From Deroplatys truncata (lineage: Eukaryota; Arthropoda; Insecta; Mantodea; Mantidae): a stretch of 64,000 nucleotides of DNA. Where the stretch lies: NCBI GenBank assembly GCA_030765065.1, contig CM060990.1:286467341-286531340 (forward strand), given 5' to 3'. A program made the position numbers and the translations under genes. The notes under the pieces are model-generated. The model did not search any database, had not been told where the DNA came from, and saw only the letters and a list, made by a program, of their open reading frames with translations. Below, one piece after another: positions 36,701-47,591 of the stretch (the stretch's first letter is position 1; every line of letters begins with the position of its first letter).

Positions 36701-37272
36701 TGATACGATTTTATTAAAACAAGATATAAAGAGATACAAGTTGCAGATACCTGAGATTAGGGATTACATTTGATAATAATTATTGAATTATTAGGTTAGA
36801 CGTGCTAGAAGATGGATAGTGCAGCTTTAGTCTGGAGTCGGAACAGATCACCAGTGGCTAATCCCTGTTTCTATGATGATGGTGATTATTGATTGTGTAG
36901 CTGTTGTAATCGGATCCTTGGATTTTTGAATTGACGGTTTCATTTTTACTACTGTTTCTTTGTAATTCTCAACGTTCTTTTTCCTCATGTTGCAACCCCA
37001 ATCCTGTAGAACGGAAGAAATCTCTTTGTCGCTGATTGAACCGTCAATTGTATTATGTCTCTTCGTGCAGAATTCTACACGCTCGTTCCACGCCATACCT
37101 TTGTTCTTGTTTGTGTTTTTGATGTTAAATTATCTACAACTGCTTTTACATTACAAATACTTTGACTTTTGAAACGCGGCATTTTCAGTTGCTATTATTG
37201 TAGTCACAGCCTACGGGATCTCACTCACTGCATTCATACAAATTAAAAATAACTGCACCACAATGAAATACT
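33798..37272. repeat. left arm of inverted duplication (flank portion)
   Basis: The whole segment from about 33815 matches 43456-47740 in reverse complement, by eye about 90% identical with small indels. It begins inside the end of a DDE transposon (33815-34005, with an internal 45-bp tandem duplication of TATTTTCGGACATATGCCC), includes the SINE at 34541, and otherwise has no recognisable gene. Frames such as the 188-codon one near 34000-34566 also exist in the other arm, but broken, so they are not constrained. Confidence 0.8.
34541..34845 (+). mobile_element. tRNA-derived SINE (Val-like head), left-arm copy
   Basis: The head resembles tRNA-Val: CCGTGGTGTAGTGGTTACC as A-box region and GGTCGCGGGCTCAAACCCGG as B-box region. 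The body includes CGTAGATTTACGGCACGTAA and the tail TTAAAGAGCGTCCGTAAAT. Its inverted partner is 46750-47045, and a third copy lies at 50389. The head has lost tRNA folding after the anticodon arm, so this is not a tRNA gene. Confidence 0.8.
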
Positions 37273-38338
37273 ATCAGTAGTAGGGATTTAGCGGATCCAG
37301 CGCAATTAATATGCAGGAATGGATATTCATATGCTAATTAGGTCTCCCCTACCCCCTGCCACGCCCCTGGTACCTTTTTGGTTTCAGCTGAGGTCATAAA
37401 TTTTGTTGGGTATAATCGAAAGTTTGACAGGTATGCAATTGAGGTTGTCAATCACCTGTCAAAATGAACTATGGTATAGCAAATTATGCTTTCTAACAAA
37501 AGAGAAGACGTTATTGTCTCCATTCCATTCCCTGCACACGTGGTTGTTAGGAAGGACACACATGTAGCAACCCTTCGCCTCACAGCATTCTATTGTATCT
37601 CCAAACACGTGCAATATAAGAAGGACAGTGACTTTTCCTGTCAAAATTAACAGCAGTTTAATAAATTATGCTTGCAACAAAAGACCAGACTGGAACCGTG
37701 GTAACAAAAGAGCGATGACAAATGATGAGACGCTATTGCCTCCACCATTGAATTCCTGTATACCTGCATGTTAGGAAGATCACATCTGTAGCACCCCCGC
37801 GCCCCCAGCTGCATTGTTTGAAGGTGGGAAAAGAGTGAGAGATCAGTTCCCACGAGGCAAACTTCCATTCTATATAGCTGGCGACATGCTGGCACCGACT
37901 TTGTCTTCGGGCAACGTTGATTATATCGTCGCTAGTTCTCTCTGCGCATGTGCAGAATGAGTTAATGCCAATGGATGTAATAATCACGTGACATGTAACA
38001 TCCCCCCGCCATGCCTATGCGTCGGCATCGCCTGGGGGCTTTAGGTCCCTACATAAACAGCTAACGATGCATGCTAAAGCTATTGATAATTTATTATCTC
38101 AAAGTTAAGAGTTTTGTATCATTCGTATGATATACTTTAATCCAAATCTGTGCTATTGTCTTCTACACGGCATCCATCATCATCGATAATACAATGCAAG
38201 GTTAGTGAATTTTTACATAACTATGTGAAAAGACGAATCGTTACAAGAATATCACTTTTTTGTTTGAATTTAATTTCTTTTAATCATTAACATCCAAATT
38301 TAAAAATAACGTAGAGCTTTCATCAATGGTGCAAATAG
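37273..38338 (+). mobile_element. Polinton-like terminal repeat B-left
   Basis: Starts ATCAGT then AGTAGGGATTTAGCGGATCC and matches 43449-42231 in reverse complement and 21378-22140 directly. Two internal ~200-bp units are present, where the other two ends have three. The last ~50 bp, read on the minus strand, still resemble a piece of polymerase B (LMKALRYF), as does the partner end. Confidence 0.7.
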
Positions 38339-39270
38339 TTCTCTAGATCCTGAGGCATTAACATTCATACGATTTTCGCTACGCATTCTTCTTCCATAAA
38401 CTTTCATACGATTTTCGCAATACATTGTTCTTCTATTAACATTCATAGGATTTTTTCTACACATTCTTTTTAAATAAACATTCATACGGTTTTCTCTAAT
38501 AAATCTTCCATAAACATTCATACGATTTTCACTACACATTCTTCTTCCATAAGCATTCACATGATTTTCTGTACATGTTCTTCCAGAAACATTCATCGAT
38601 TTTGATGCTCATTCTTATTTCATAAACATTCATACGATTTTCTCTTCACATTCCTGATAATAAACATTCATACAATTTTCTCTAATAATTCTTATTCCAT
38701 AAACATTCATATGATTTTCTCTATACATTTTTCTTCCATAAACCTTCACACAATTTTCTCTACACATTCTTTCATAAACATTCATTCTATTTTCTCTACT
38801 TATTCTTATTGCATAAACATTCATAAGATTTTCTCTATAGATTCTTCTTCCATAAGCATTTATATGACTTTCCCTACTCATTCCTATTCCATATACATTC
38901 ACACGATTTATTCCACTCATTCAGTAAACATTCATACGATTTTCTCTACACATTCTTCTTCCATAAACATTCATGCGATTTTCTCTACACATTCTTCTTC
39001 CGTGAACATTCATACGACTTTTCTTTACTTATTCTTTGTTCTCTGCACATTCGTCTTCCATAAACATTCATACTATTTCCTCTACATATTCTTTTTCCAT
39101 AAACATTCATATGATTTTCTATACTGATTCTTATTACATAAACATTCATATCATTTTCTCTACACATTCTTCTTCCATAACCCTCCATACGATTTTCTCT
39201 ACATATTCTTCTTCCAGTAACATTCATACGAGTTTCTCTACTCACTCTTTTTCATATCACAATGTTTTCT
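38339..39270. repeat. 39-bp tandem array, about 24 units
   Basis: Units of the form CATAAACATTCATACGATTT plus TCTCTACACATTCTTCTTC, 39 bp each, run for about 930 bp and are diverged. Because the unit is 13 codons long, frames stay open on both strands. On the minus strand this gives 13-residue repeats containing NVYGRRMCREN. A shorter related array lies at 24170-24480. Confidence 0.88.
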
Positions 39271-39339
39271 CTACTCATTCATCGTTTTATCAGTTATAAA
39301 AGCAATCGAATTTACACACTTGACGATTTATTTCGCAGG

Positions 39340-40205
39340 TAATACTGCAAACACCGAGGGGTTCGCCAGAGCAACATTCTCCAGAAGTGGGGGCTCTCGA
39401 CTTAACCTTGCAGCACAGGGTCATAGAGAACCTGATAAGTAATATTGCATCAGGATACAACATGTCAGCACCCCTGGCGGGAGATCAGGCATCAGCTGTG
39501 CCACCGCATAACAACCATACCTCTAGTGATATTAGTAGCCCCCGTCACCAATCTTATCGGGGGGTGATTATATCATACTTTCGCCTCCAGGATTTGAGTA
39601 TGTCACTCCCGTTACAGGGGGAATGCAGACATGGTCATCGCTAATGAGAAGATTTGCACATGCATTAACTGTGAATACAGAGCTGCTCTAATGCAGATGT
39701 TTAACGATGTGAATGGTAAGTCTAGCTACATTATCACACTTAAAATTTTTTGTAAAATATTAGCTTTTTTCCTTAATGATTGTATAACCTGTGGGAATTC
39801 ATGCTTGCATCAGAATTTGAATTATTAAATGAAAGATTAAATTCAAAAGCATTTTTTCAATTAAAAAGATTCGATGTGATGCTAATTCTGCTTTTTGCTT
39901 CTTTGATGTAAATCCTGAAGCGAATACAATCGGAACTGTGGAGATGGACGAGTGGTAGCTTGCCTTCACCCATATTCTTGCAAGATTGCCTGACTCCGCC
40001 TCCTGGTTTCGAGAATACTGCACCGATGCCTGTAAAAAGATCCATGGATCATTATTCCTATTAGGGTGTGTGCACCTGCGTGAATTGTGTTTACAGGACC
40101 GCGTACATGCAGTTGCTTCGTGAATCAAATGGTGAGTTTTTAACTTCATTTATTCCAATTCTAGCACCGTTACATTCAGATGTTTCGCGAATTGAATGGG
40201 GAGGG
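39340..40205 (+). other. exon-like repeated Cys motif region upstream of polymerase B
   Basis: Two short open stretches look like duplicated exons: 39645-39714 (KICTCINCEYRAALMQ) and 40066-40135 (RVCTCVNCVYRTAYMQ). Each ends in Asn-Gly followed by a splice-donor-like GGTAAG or GGTGAG. A third partial copy at about 40167-40200 (RYIQMFRELNG) follows an acceptor-like TTCTAG. At 39330-39350 a TTTCGCAG acceptor-like site precedes another open stretch containing PPGFEYVTPVTGG. The C-x-C-x2-C pattern could bind metal, but I recognise no family. It lies between the 39-bp array and the polymerase fragment, so it is probably part of the same element. Confidence 0.35.
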
Positions 40206-40560
40206 TTTGTTAACTCCATTTTTTCTAGCACTAGCAGTGATACATAAATAATTAGCGTAACGTTAACGCATAACTTTTCTTATTTGAGTTCTTACTCAAT
40301 TTATCTATTAAAATATACAATTACATAAATAATTAACATAGCGTTAACACGTGACTTTAAAACATTTACTTCAAAAGATTTAATAGATATATATTTTCAC
40401 ATTTCTATTTTAACTCGCATTCCAATTAAATCGGCTTTGTTATTGTTATAGAACCTTCACTAGTGGTCACGAACCCGAAGCCTAAGGATATAAACAACCA
40501 AACCTTGCTCCGGAGCTCCAAAATACCTCACGAAGCTGAAAAGGAGCACTGACACAAGGA

Positions 40561-42230
40561 ATGAACCCCCTCGTCCATCCAGGATCTTTTACGGCATCGC
40601 CAATTGCAGGACCATCAGACATTGCGCGTACTGGACATTATGACAACACAACCACCGCTGCTACCACCACCACCAACACCACCACCGCCACCGCCACCGC
40701 CGCCTCCTCCTCCTCCTCCTCCTCCACCAGTGACGCCATCGCCTCCAGCAACGCCAAAAATCTAAAGGCTAGTCATACCCAGTTAGGGTGTAAGGTTATT
40801 GAATCGGCGTTCAAGGGACGCCTTTTCAATAGTCGTGTATAAAACATTTTAGAGATAGCTGATCCCGGTGAATTTCTGCAGGAATGCAGACGTCCTGTAT
40901 TGAGAGAGATGGCTTCTATACTCAGGAGAAGCTCTTCGGGCTTTAAAGTAATCATCTCACTTGAAATTACATTCCTCATACAATATCCTGAAAACGAGCA
41001 TGCAGAATCCGTCTTTTTCAATAGCAAGACCAAGTTGGGTCTTCAAACAAGTAATCTTGATGTCTTATACGCCTCTATCGGCGATGAAATTCTATAAAAC
41101 TTCTCGAATTTCGAAGGAGGTGCAAGCTCAAAACCTCTGCGCGCTATCCGGGCTCTTGTTATTGGAACCAGCTTCTATGATCCTTTGAATGCATCACGAT
41201 ACATAGAGTTACCCAGTGCAATCGCGGCTAAGAGAGCTATACTAAAAAAACGACGATGAATACTCTTTTGCATTGTGTTTGCTCGCTGCAAAGTAGATCG
41301 CGAGCAGCACTGTTATAGAACGAGCAAATAGCCTGCAGAACAGTTATTCAAAGCATTCAACTGCAATGGGATAGACGTCCCTGTAAGCGTGCATCAGATT
41401 CCAGACTCTGAACGGCAAAACCCAGAAGTGTCAGTTTCAGTATTTGGGCTGGAAAGGGAGTGTGGAATTATACCATTATACCAAACCGGTAAACGAAAAC
41501 ACTTTATTGTTAACTTGTTACTAATTGAAAAAATGGAAGATCTCACTAAGCCTGATTAAGGACGTTTCAAGGCTGACTTCAAAGCAAATCAGTAAACATA
41601 ATGGTAAACAGTGGGTACGCGAGCCCTGCCTGAAGCACTTCAGTAATGAAGATGCTTTTAAAAACATGAATTGAAGTGCATGCAATGCCAGGTGCTCAAA
41701 ATGCCTAAGCAAGGTGAAGTGATTGAGTTCTCATCCTACTCGAAGGGTACTCCTGTAAATTTTGCTATGTATGCCGATATTGAGAGCGTGTTAACCAGAG
41801 TTCAGTCCTGTGAGCCGTCGGCTAATCAGAGCTGAACTCGGGCTATACAGCATCATGAGGCTATATCTATATCTCTTTAGCTCGTATATCGCCATTACGA
41901 CTCATTGTCAAGATTTAAGCTTTTCAGAGGTCCTGATGCAATCAAGGAGTTCTTCATTGAACTTCGGTTAATAGCCGATATGGTCATTGACCAATATAGC
42001 CGCAATGAAGAAATGACCTTGACTGTAAAGAATGTGGTTGATTTGGGTAATGCCGTCATTGTCACATATGCAAGAAGGAGTTTGAGGTAGACGATTTGAA
42101 AGTACGCGATCACTGCCATGTGACTGGTGTATCCCTGGGGCTGCTCATAATGCATGCGATTAAAATAGACGGGTACCTAATTTTATACCCATCTTTTGTC
42201 ATTGCCTTATCAATTATGACAGCCATTTCC
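40561..42230 (+). pseudogene. Polinton/Maverick polymerase B N-terminal portion, pseudogene B
   Basis: Starts with a possible ATG at 40561 and a Thr/Ser low-complexity stretch. It then follows Polinton polymerase N-terminal regions: AFKGRLFNSRV, a YIELPSA block (about 41205), VSVFGLERECGIIPLY (about 41430), a basic block, exonuclease motif I MYADIES at 41764-41787, FRGPDAIKEFF (about 41930), and a zinc-binding block with ICKKEF and VRDHCH in a shifted frame (about 42070-42120). The frame then runs into the terminal repeat at 42231 as NYDSHFLFALL. The catalytic palm (motifs A-C) is absent. Stops and frameshifts occur near 40840, 41095, 41260, 41560 and 42090. It is clearly a different lineage from the polymerase at 27-31 kb. 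Confidence 0.82.
40640..40742 (+). repeat. (ACC)n and (CTC)n tract
   Basis: Trinucleotide runs encode Thr and then Ser stretches at the start of polymerase pseudogene B. In other frames they are also open, so they add little coding evidence. Confidence 0.8.
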
Positions 42231-43455
42231 TGTTTGCACTATTGATAAAAGCTTTACATCTTTTTAATTTGGTTGTTAATTATTAAAAGAAATTCAATCC
42301 AAATAAAAAGGTGATACTCTTGCAACGATTCGTCTTTTCACATAGTTATGTCAAAACTCACTCACATTGCATTATATAATCGATGATGATGGATGCTGTG
42401 TTGAAGACAATAGCACTGACTTCGATTAAACTGTATCATACGAATGTTACAAAACTCTTAACGTTGAGATAATAAACTAGCATTGGTTTTAGCATGCGTC
42501 GTTAGCTGTTTATAAAGGGACCTAAAGCCTCCCAGATGATGCCGACGCATAGGCTTAGCGGGGAGATGTTACATGTCACGTGATTATTATATCCATTGGC
42601 GTTATCTCATCCTGCACATGCGCAGAGAAAACTAGCGACGATATAATGAACGTTGCCCGGGGACAAAGTCAGTGCCAGCATGTCGCTAGCTATACAGAAT
42701 GGAAGCATGCCTCATAGGTCTCTCACTCTTTTCCCACCTTCAAACAATGCGGCTGGGGGCGGGGGTTGCTACAGTTGTGGTCTTCCTAACTTGCAGGTGT
42801 ACAGGAATTCAATAGAGTGGAGGCAATAGCGCTTTCTCTTATGTTAATGCTTTTTGTTAGCACGGCTCCAGGCTATTCTTTTGTTACAAGCATAATTTAT
42901 TACACTATTGTTAACTTTGACAGGAAAAAGTTACTGACATCGTTATATTGCACGTGTTTGGAGATATAATAGAATGCTGTGAGGCGAGGGGTTGCTACAT
43001 GTGTGACCTTCCTAATGAACACTTGTGTGGGACAATGAAAGGGAGACAATATCATCAATTCATTTGTTATCGCTCTTTTGTTAGCACGGCACAAGTCTGC
43101 TCTATTGTTACCGGTGCATGAGTTTGGAGAGAGAATGCATCTTGGTGGAAGTGGTTACTGCAGGTGTAGCGTTTCTAACGACCACGTGTGCAGAGTATGG
43201 AATGGAGAAAATAGCGTCTCCTCTATTGTTAGAAAGCATAATTTATTATACCACAGTTCATTTTGACAGGTGATGGACAACCTTAATTGCATACCTGTCA
43301 AACTTTCCATTATACTTAACAAAATTTATGACTTCAGCTGCAACCAAAAAGGTACTAGGGGGCGCGGTAGGGGGTGGGAGAGACCTAATTAGCATATGAA
43401 TACGCCTTCCTGCATATTAAGTGCGCTGGATCCACTAAATCTCTACTATACTGAT
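42231..43455 (-). mobile_element. Polinton-like terminal repeat B-right
   Basis: Reverse-complement partner of 37279-38338. It ends ...AAATCTCTACTAT at 43449, followed by ACTGAT (43450-43455). Three internal ~200-bp units are visible. Its inner 100 bp continue the polymerase reading frame coming from the left (IKALHLF), so the repeat contains coding-derived sequence. Confidence 0.7.
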
Positions 43456-43654
43456 AGTATTTCATTGTGATGCAGTTATTTTCAATTTGTATGAATGCAG
43501 GGAGTGAGATCACGTAGGCGGTGACTACAATAATAGCAACTGAAAATGCCGCGTTTCAAAGTCAAAATATTTGTAATGTAAAAGCAGCTGTAGATAATTT
43601 AACACAAAAAACACAAAGAAAAACAAACGTATGGCGTGGAACGCGTGTGCAGAA

Positions 43655-44515
43655 TGTGGTGGTATTAATGTTGGTAGTTGGAAGATGTTTCATTTTTATC
43701 TGCCGCACGTATAAAAGACAATTTGTCGCGGTCACTTCGTGTTATCTTTTACTGAGCGCCTGTTATTGTATTTAACTTTGGGTTCACTGTCTTCCGGCTA
43801 GCTATGATTTTTCGGTCAAGCACTTATCTTATACAGATGTGTAAACGGAAAGGAGTTTTTTATCCAAAGATAGCACTGATGAAAGAATTTGTTTTAAACT
43901 TTTATTGTCGTAACACATTATTCACTTTCACCTATTAATCTTGACACTCGCCAAACTGAAACTGTTATAATAACTTATTTACTGCACATTATTAATTCGC
44001 GTACTTCAACTTTTTGTGTAATTAACTTTACGACACGAGAGATTTTTCATAACTTTGCGACGCGTAACCTTGAACTGTGTGCGATGCATACTCCATGAAT
44101 GCCTCCGTTGAACTACATGAAACTTAACCCTGACACTGAATTTATATTTCCTCGCCCCAATATGCCTAAAGATTATAACCGAGCTGCTATTGGTTAATAA
44201 AACGCGCCAACATTAGCGTCTATATTTATATCCAATGAAAATTACGAAAACATATGCTCTGGGGAAAAATGTTCCAGCAAATTCTAAGAAAAACGCGCCA
44301 CTCTGACGTCATTTGCTCGTCTCTAATAATGATAAACAGCTCACCCCCTCGTTACATTATTGCACGCTATTATTGTCAGTTTCAGTAAGGCCGTATAAAC
44401 CCACTTCTCGACAATGCTTACAATCAACAAACATCTCAAATCAATATCACACAACAATGCATATTCACACTACAATCACTCTGACATTTACTTAATTTGT
44501 GATACAAATTACTGC
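43655..44515. mobile_element. arm-specific insertion (~860 bp), unclassified
   Basis: Arm alignment is broken between GCGTGGAACGCGTGTGCAG on the left and GAATTCTGCACGAAGAG on the right; the left arm has these joined. A partial duplication of GCAGAAT-like sequence at the edges suggests insertion here rather than deletion there. The segment is AT-rich, with no domain or clear terminal repeats. Confidence 0.5.
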
Positions 44516-46749
44516 ATCAAGAATTCTGCACGAAGAGACAATAAAATTTACGGTTCAATTAGCGACAAAGAGATTTCTTCCGTTCTACAGGACTGGGGTT
44601 GTAACATGAGGTAAAATAACGTTGAGAATTACAAAGAAACAGTAGTAAAAATCAAACCGTCAATTCAAAAATCCAAGGATCGGATTACAACAGCTACACA
44701 TTCAATAATTACCTTCATCATAGAAACAGGGATTAGACACTGGTGATCTGTCCCATTCCAAACTAAAGCTTCACCATCCATTTTCTAGCACGTCTAACCT
44801 AATAATTCAATAATAATTATTAAATGTAATCCCTAACCTCAGGCATCTGCAACTTAGTTAATTGTTTTATATCTTGTTTTAATAAAATCATATCATTTTA
44901 GAGATCCCTTGCATTTGTTTCCTTATGACAAACATGCATTATAAATCTACAAAGCAGTAACTAACAAACGTGGTTGGCACTAAACTAGATAAGTTTATAA
45001 GCTTTTCGTTTGATTATCTAGCAGAGTAGCACTCGTGCTACTAGTTTTACATGAAAATTTAATTTTGGTTCAAACTCATGCATGTTTTCAAAAGATAATT
45101 TTTAGAGACGGTAGGTCCCGAAATAATTATCAAGAAAAGGAACCATTCTTTAGCCTCAATTAAATTGCTGTGAAACTATCAGCACTAGTGCAACTACTGT
45201 TGATAAAGCCTTCAAATATTTACCCCGTCTAAGCATCATGAATGTGTGATGCGTGTATGGGTTTCATTCAGCCTTAACAGTGTAGTAGAATATATGTGTT
45301 ATTTATGCATTGTTTTCATGAAAACTGATAATTTGAGAAAATATACAGATCCATAGCAATAATTGTATTTTTATTCTACATAGAGGATTCTAGCTCGATT
45401 TTCTTATGTATGTAAAATATGACGTATCTCCTACACAATTTTTTTTAGACTCGCATGAAAATTATTACCGCTTTCCTTCGTTCTAGATATTAATTTTATT
45501 CATCGGTTTTAAAAATACCTTGTAAGACCTTTAGGGTATAAGTCCTACAAACCGGAGAGTGTTCTACTCAAGAAGAACTATCATAATGAGGATTTAAAAA
45601 ATAATGGCTCTAAAGCTCATTAAGTCTTGGGAGTCCTATAACTGTAACACCGAATATCTCGTGTACCTTTTGTATGCATTTATTGATATTAAAAAATGTC
45701 GCTTTTATGTGTTTATTTTTTCTTCGACGCTGTTGCTGTTTTCAGTAAATCTATAAATACTATAACTAGGATCACTATTAGGCTTTAGAAAACGAATCCC
45801 CTGAATCCATGCGGATGTCTTGACTCTCAGGCCAAGCTGGCAGAACGGGAGGCTTCGTTCGAGGGACTCAGAACAGGAGCTTACTATCTACAGACGAAAC
45901 TACACACCGCAGATCCAACACCATATAGACAAATGCCCAGGACATCCAAAGTTCAACAGCTACTTCACTGTAACACTTCAATACCTTCGCTGAGCCTACA
46001 TAACAACTCGATACAGTGGACTGCACTCTTCGTGTACTGGACTATAATTATGGATAAATCACTGACTACATAGAAATTCATGCCACACAACAAAAGCCTC
46101 ATTCACAATCATCCAAGGCTCATCACCAGAGTGTCACGAACTTGACGTACTCGGATCGAGCAAACGTGATGAATATCTCTCCTCATTAACGTTGTATTCC
46201 TCGGGCGCATTTGGGATTTTGTCAAATCTACTATCCCAGGTAGTAAAAATTCATCTTGCTCCTTGCATCTTACAACGATCACTGACTAACGCGGGTGCTC
46301 TGATGGACCATACTAACCTACATCCTTGATTCCCTTTCTATCATTATTCTTCATTACCTTCCCTTTCTCCTGGAGAGATAAGCCCGTTCCTATCCCAGCG
46401 AAATAAGTCAGCTCTTTCTCTTCTCTAACTCTATTACCATTCCCCCTTTTAAAAAAGCGCTCCCATGCCTGCTGTCGACGCCATCACTATTACTATTTGG
46501 CAGTAGCTTGTACAGCGCAGCCACGGTGCCACTACTGCGGCTCGAACAAACCGACCGTAACCTTCACCTTCCAGGACCTAACTGCTTCGTTACTGTGCAA
46601 CATGAGAGGGAAACGGACCATTTAACAGGTCAGGCCTCGTGCCCGAATCACCCAAAAATAACTGTGCAGCTCATCAAACATTCACATCAAGCACCATCCA
46701 CTTCACATCAACGTAGCCAGTTCACGTCACCACCAAATCTGTGTTGGAA

Positions 46750-47045
46750 ATTAAATTAAATTGAGGTTTATTTACGGACGCTCTGTAACTGCTGTGGTCC
46801 TTAGCGTCCCATTCTATATTGGGCGTGAAATGCCGGTAATTTTCTCAGAGGCCTCTTTATCAGGCTTGAGGTTCGGTTACGTGCCGTAAATCTACGACAT
46901 GGGACCACCAGATTTACTTCCATTCCGAAGGAAAACATGCTAAGGATTTTTACGCCCGAAAAAAATTCATCGCCCTCCGCCGGGTTTGAGCCCGCGACCT
47001 TGATGAACTAGAAGCTAGCGTGGTAACCACTACACCACGGAGAAC
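46750..47045 (-). mobile_element. tRNA-derived SINE, right-arm copy
   Basis: Inverted partner of the SINE at 34541-34845, with the same head (reverse of CCGTGGTGTAGTGGTTACC at the 47020-47045 side) and tail. It is present in both arms at corresponding positions, so it predates the duplication. Confidence 0.8.
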
Positions 47046-47591
47046 GACAAATTTATGTTGGTTATACCCCGTCTCCAATATTGCCAACGCCAGCTACTTC
47101 ATCAGCAACACTCACCAGCAGAGTCACCTAAACATACCGGGCCTCGGAATCCGGTGCGGAATTTCCAACTGCAGACAACCTGCACAACACTCAATAAGGA
47201 CTACAAACCTCCATCACCGAGATAAGGACAGAACTTCAGATATTAATCAACGACTGACAGCCCTGCAGCTCTAGGGTCACACGCGCATTGAGATATTCAA
47301 CATCAAGCTCTGCCTCCATAACATAGCTTTCAACGCAGCCGCCAAGTTACTTTACACGCTCAGAAGTCATCGATTAGGAACCACATCACTACACCGAAGC
47401 TTAACTCGAACATTATGTATGCTACAATACAAGCGAAAACCTACGACAGAAGACGTTGAAGTACAAACACCGCACGCGGTGTACCGATACAATCACATTG
47501 ACTGCATAATTCCCTTCTACAATTAGTCAATGTTCCCAGATATTCTCACTGTAATATTACATACAGTGTGTATAGAAAAACACCGACCACG

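Noticed and set aside
37273..43455. Simple 6.2-kb internally deleted Polinton as the full explanation
   Set aside because: The flanks outside both ends are themselves inverted copies, and the apparent target sites are reverse complements (ATCAGT and ACTGAT), not a direct duplication.
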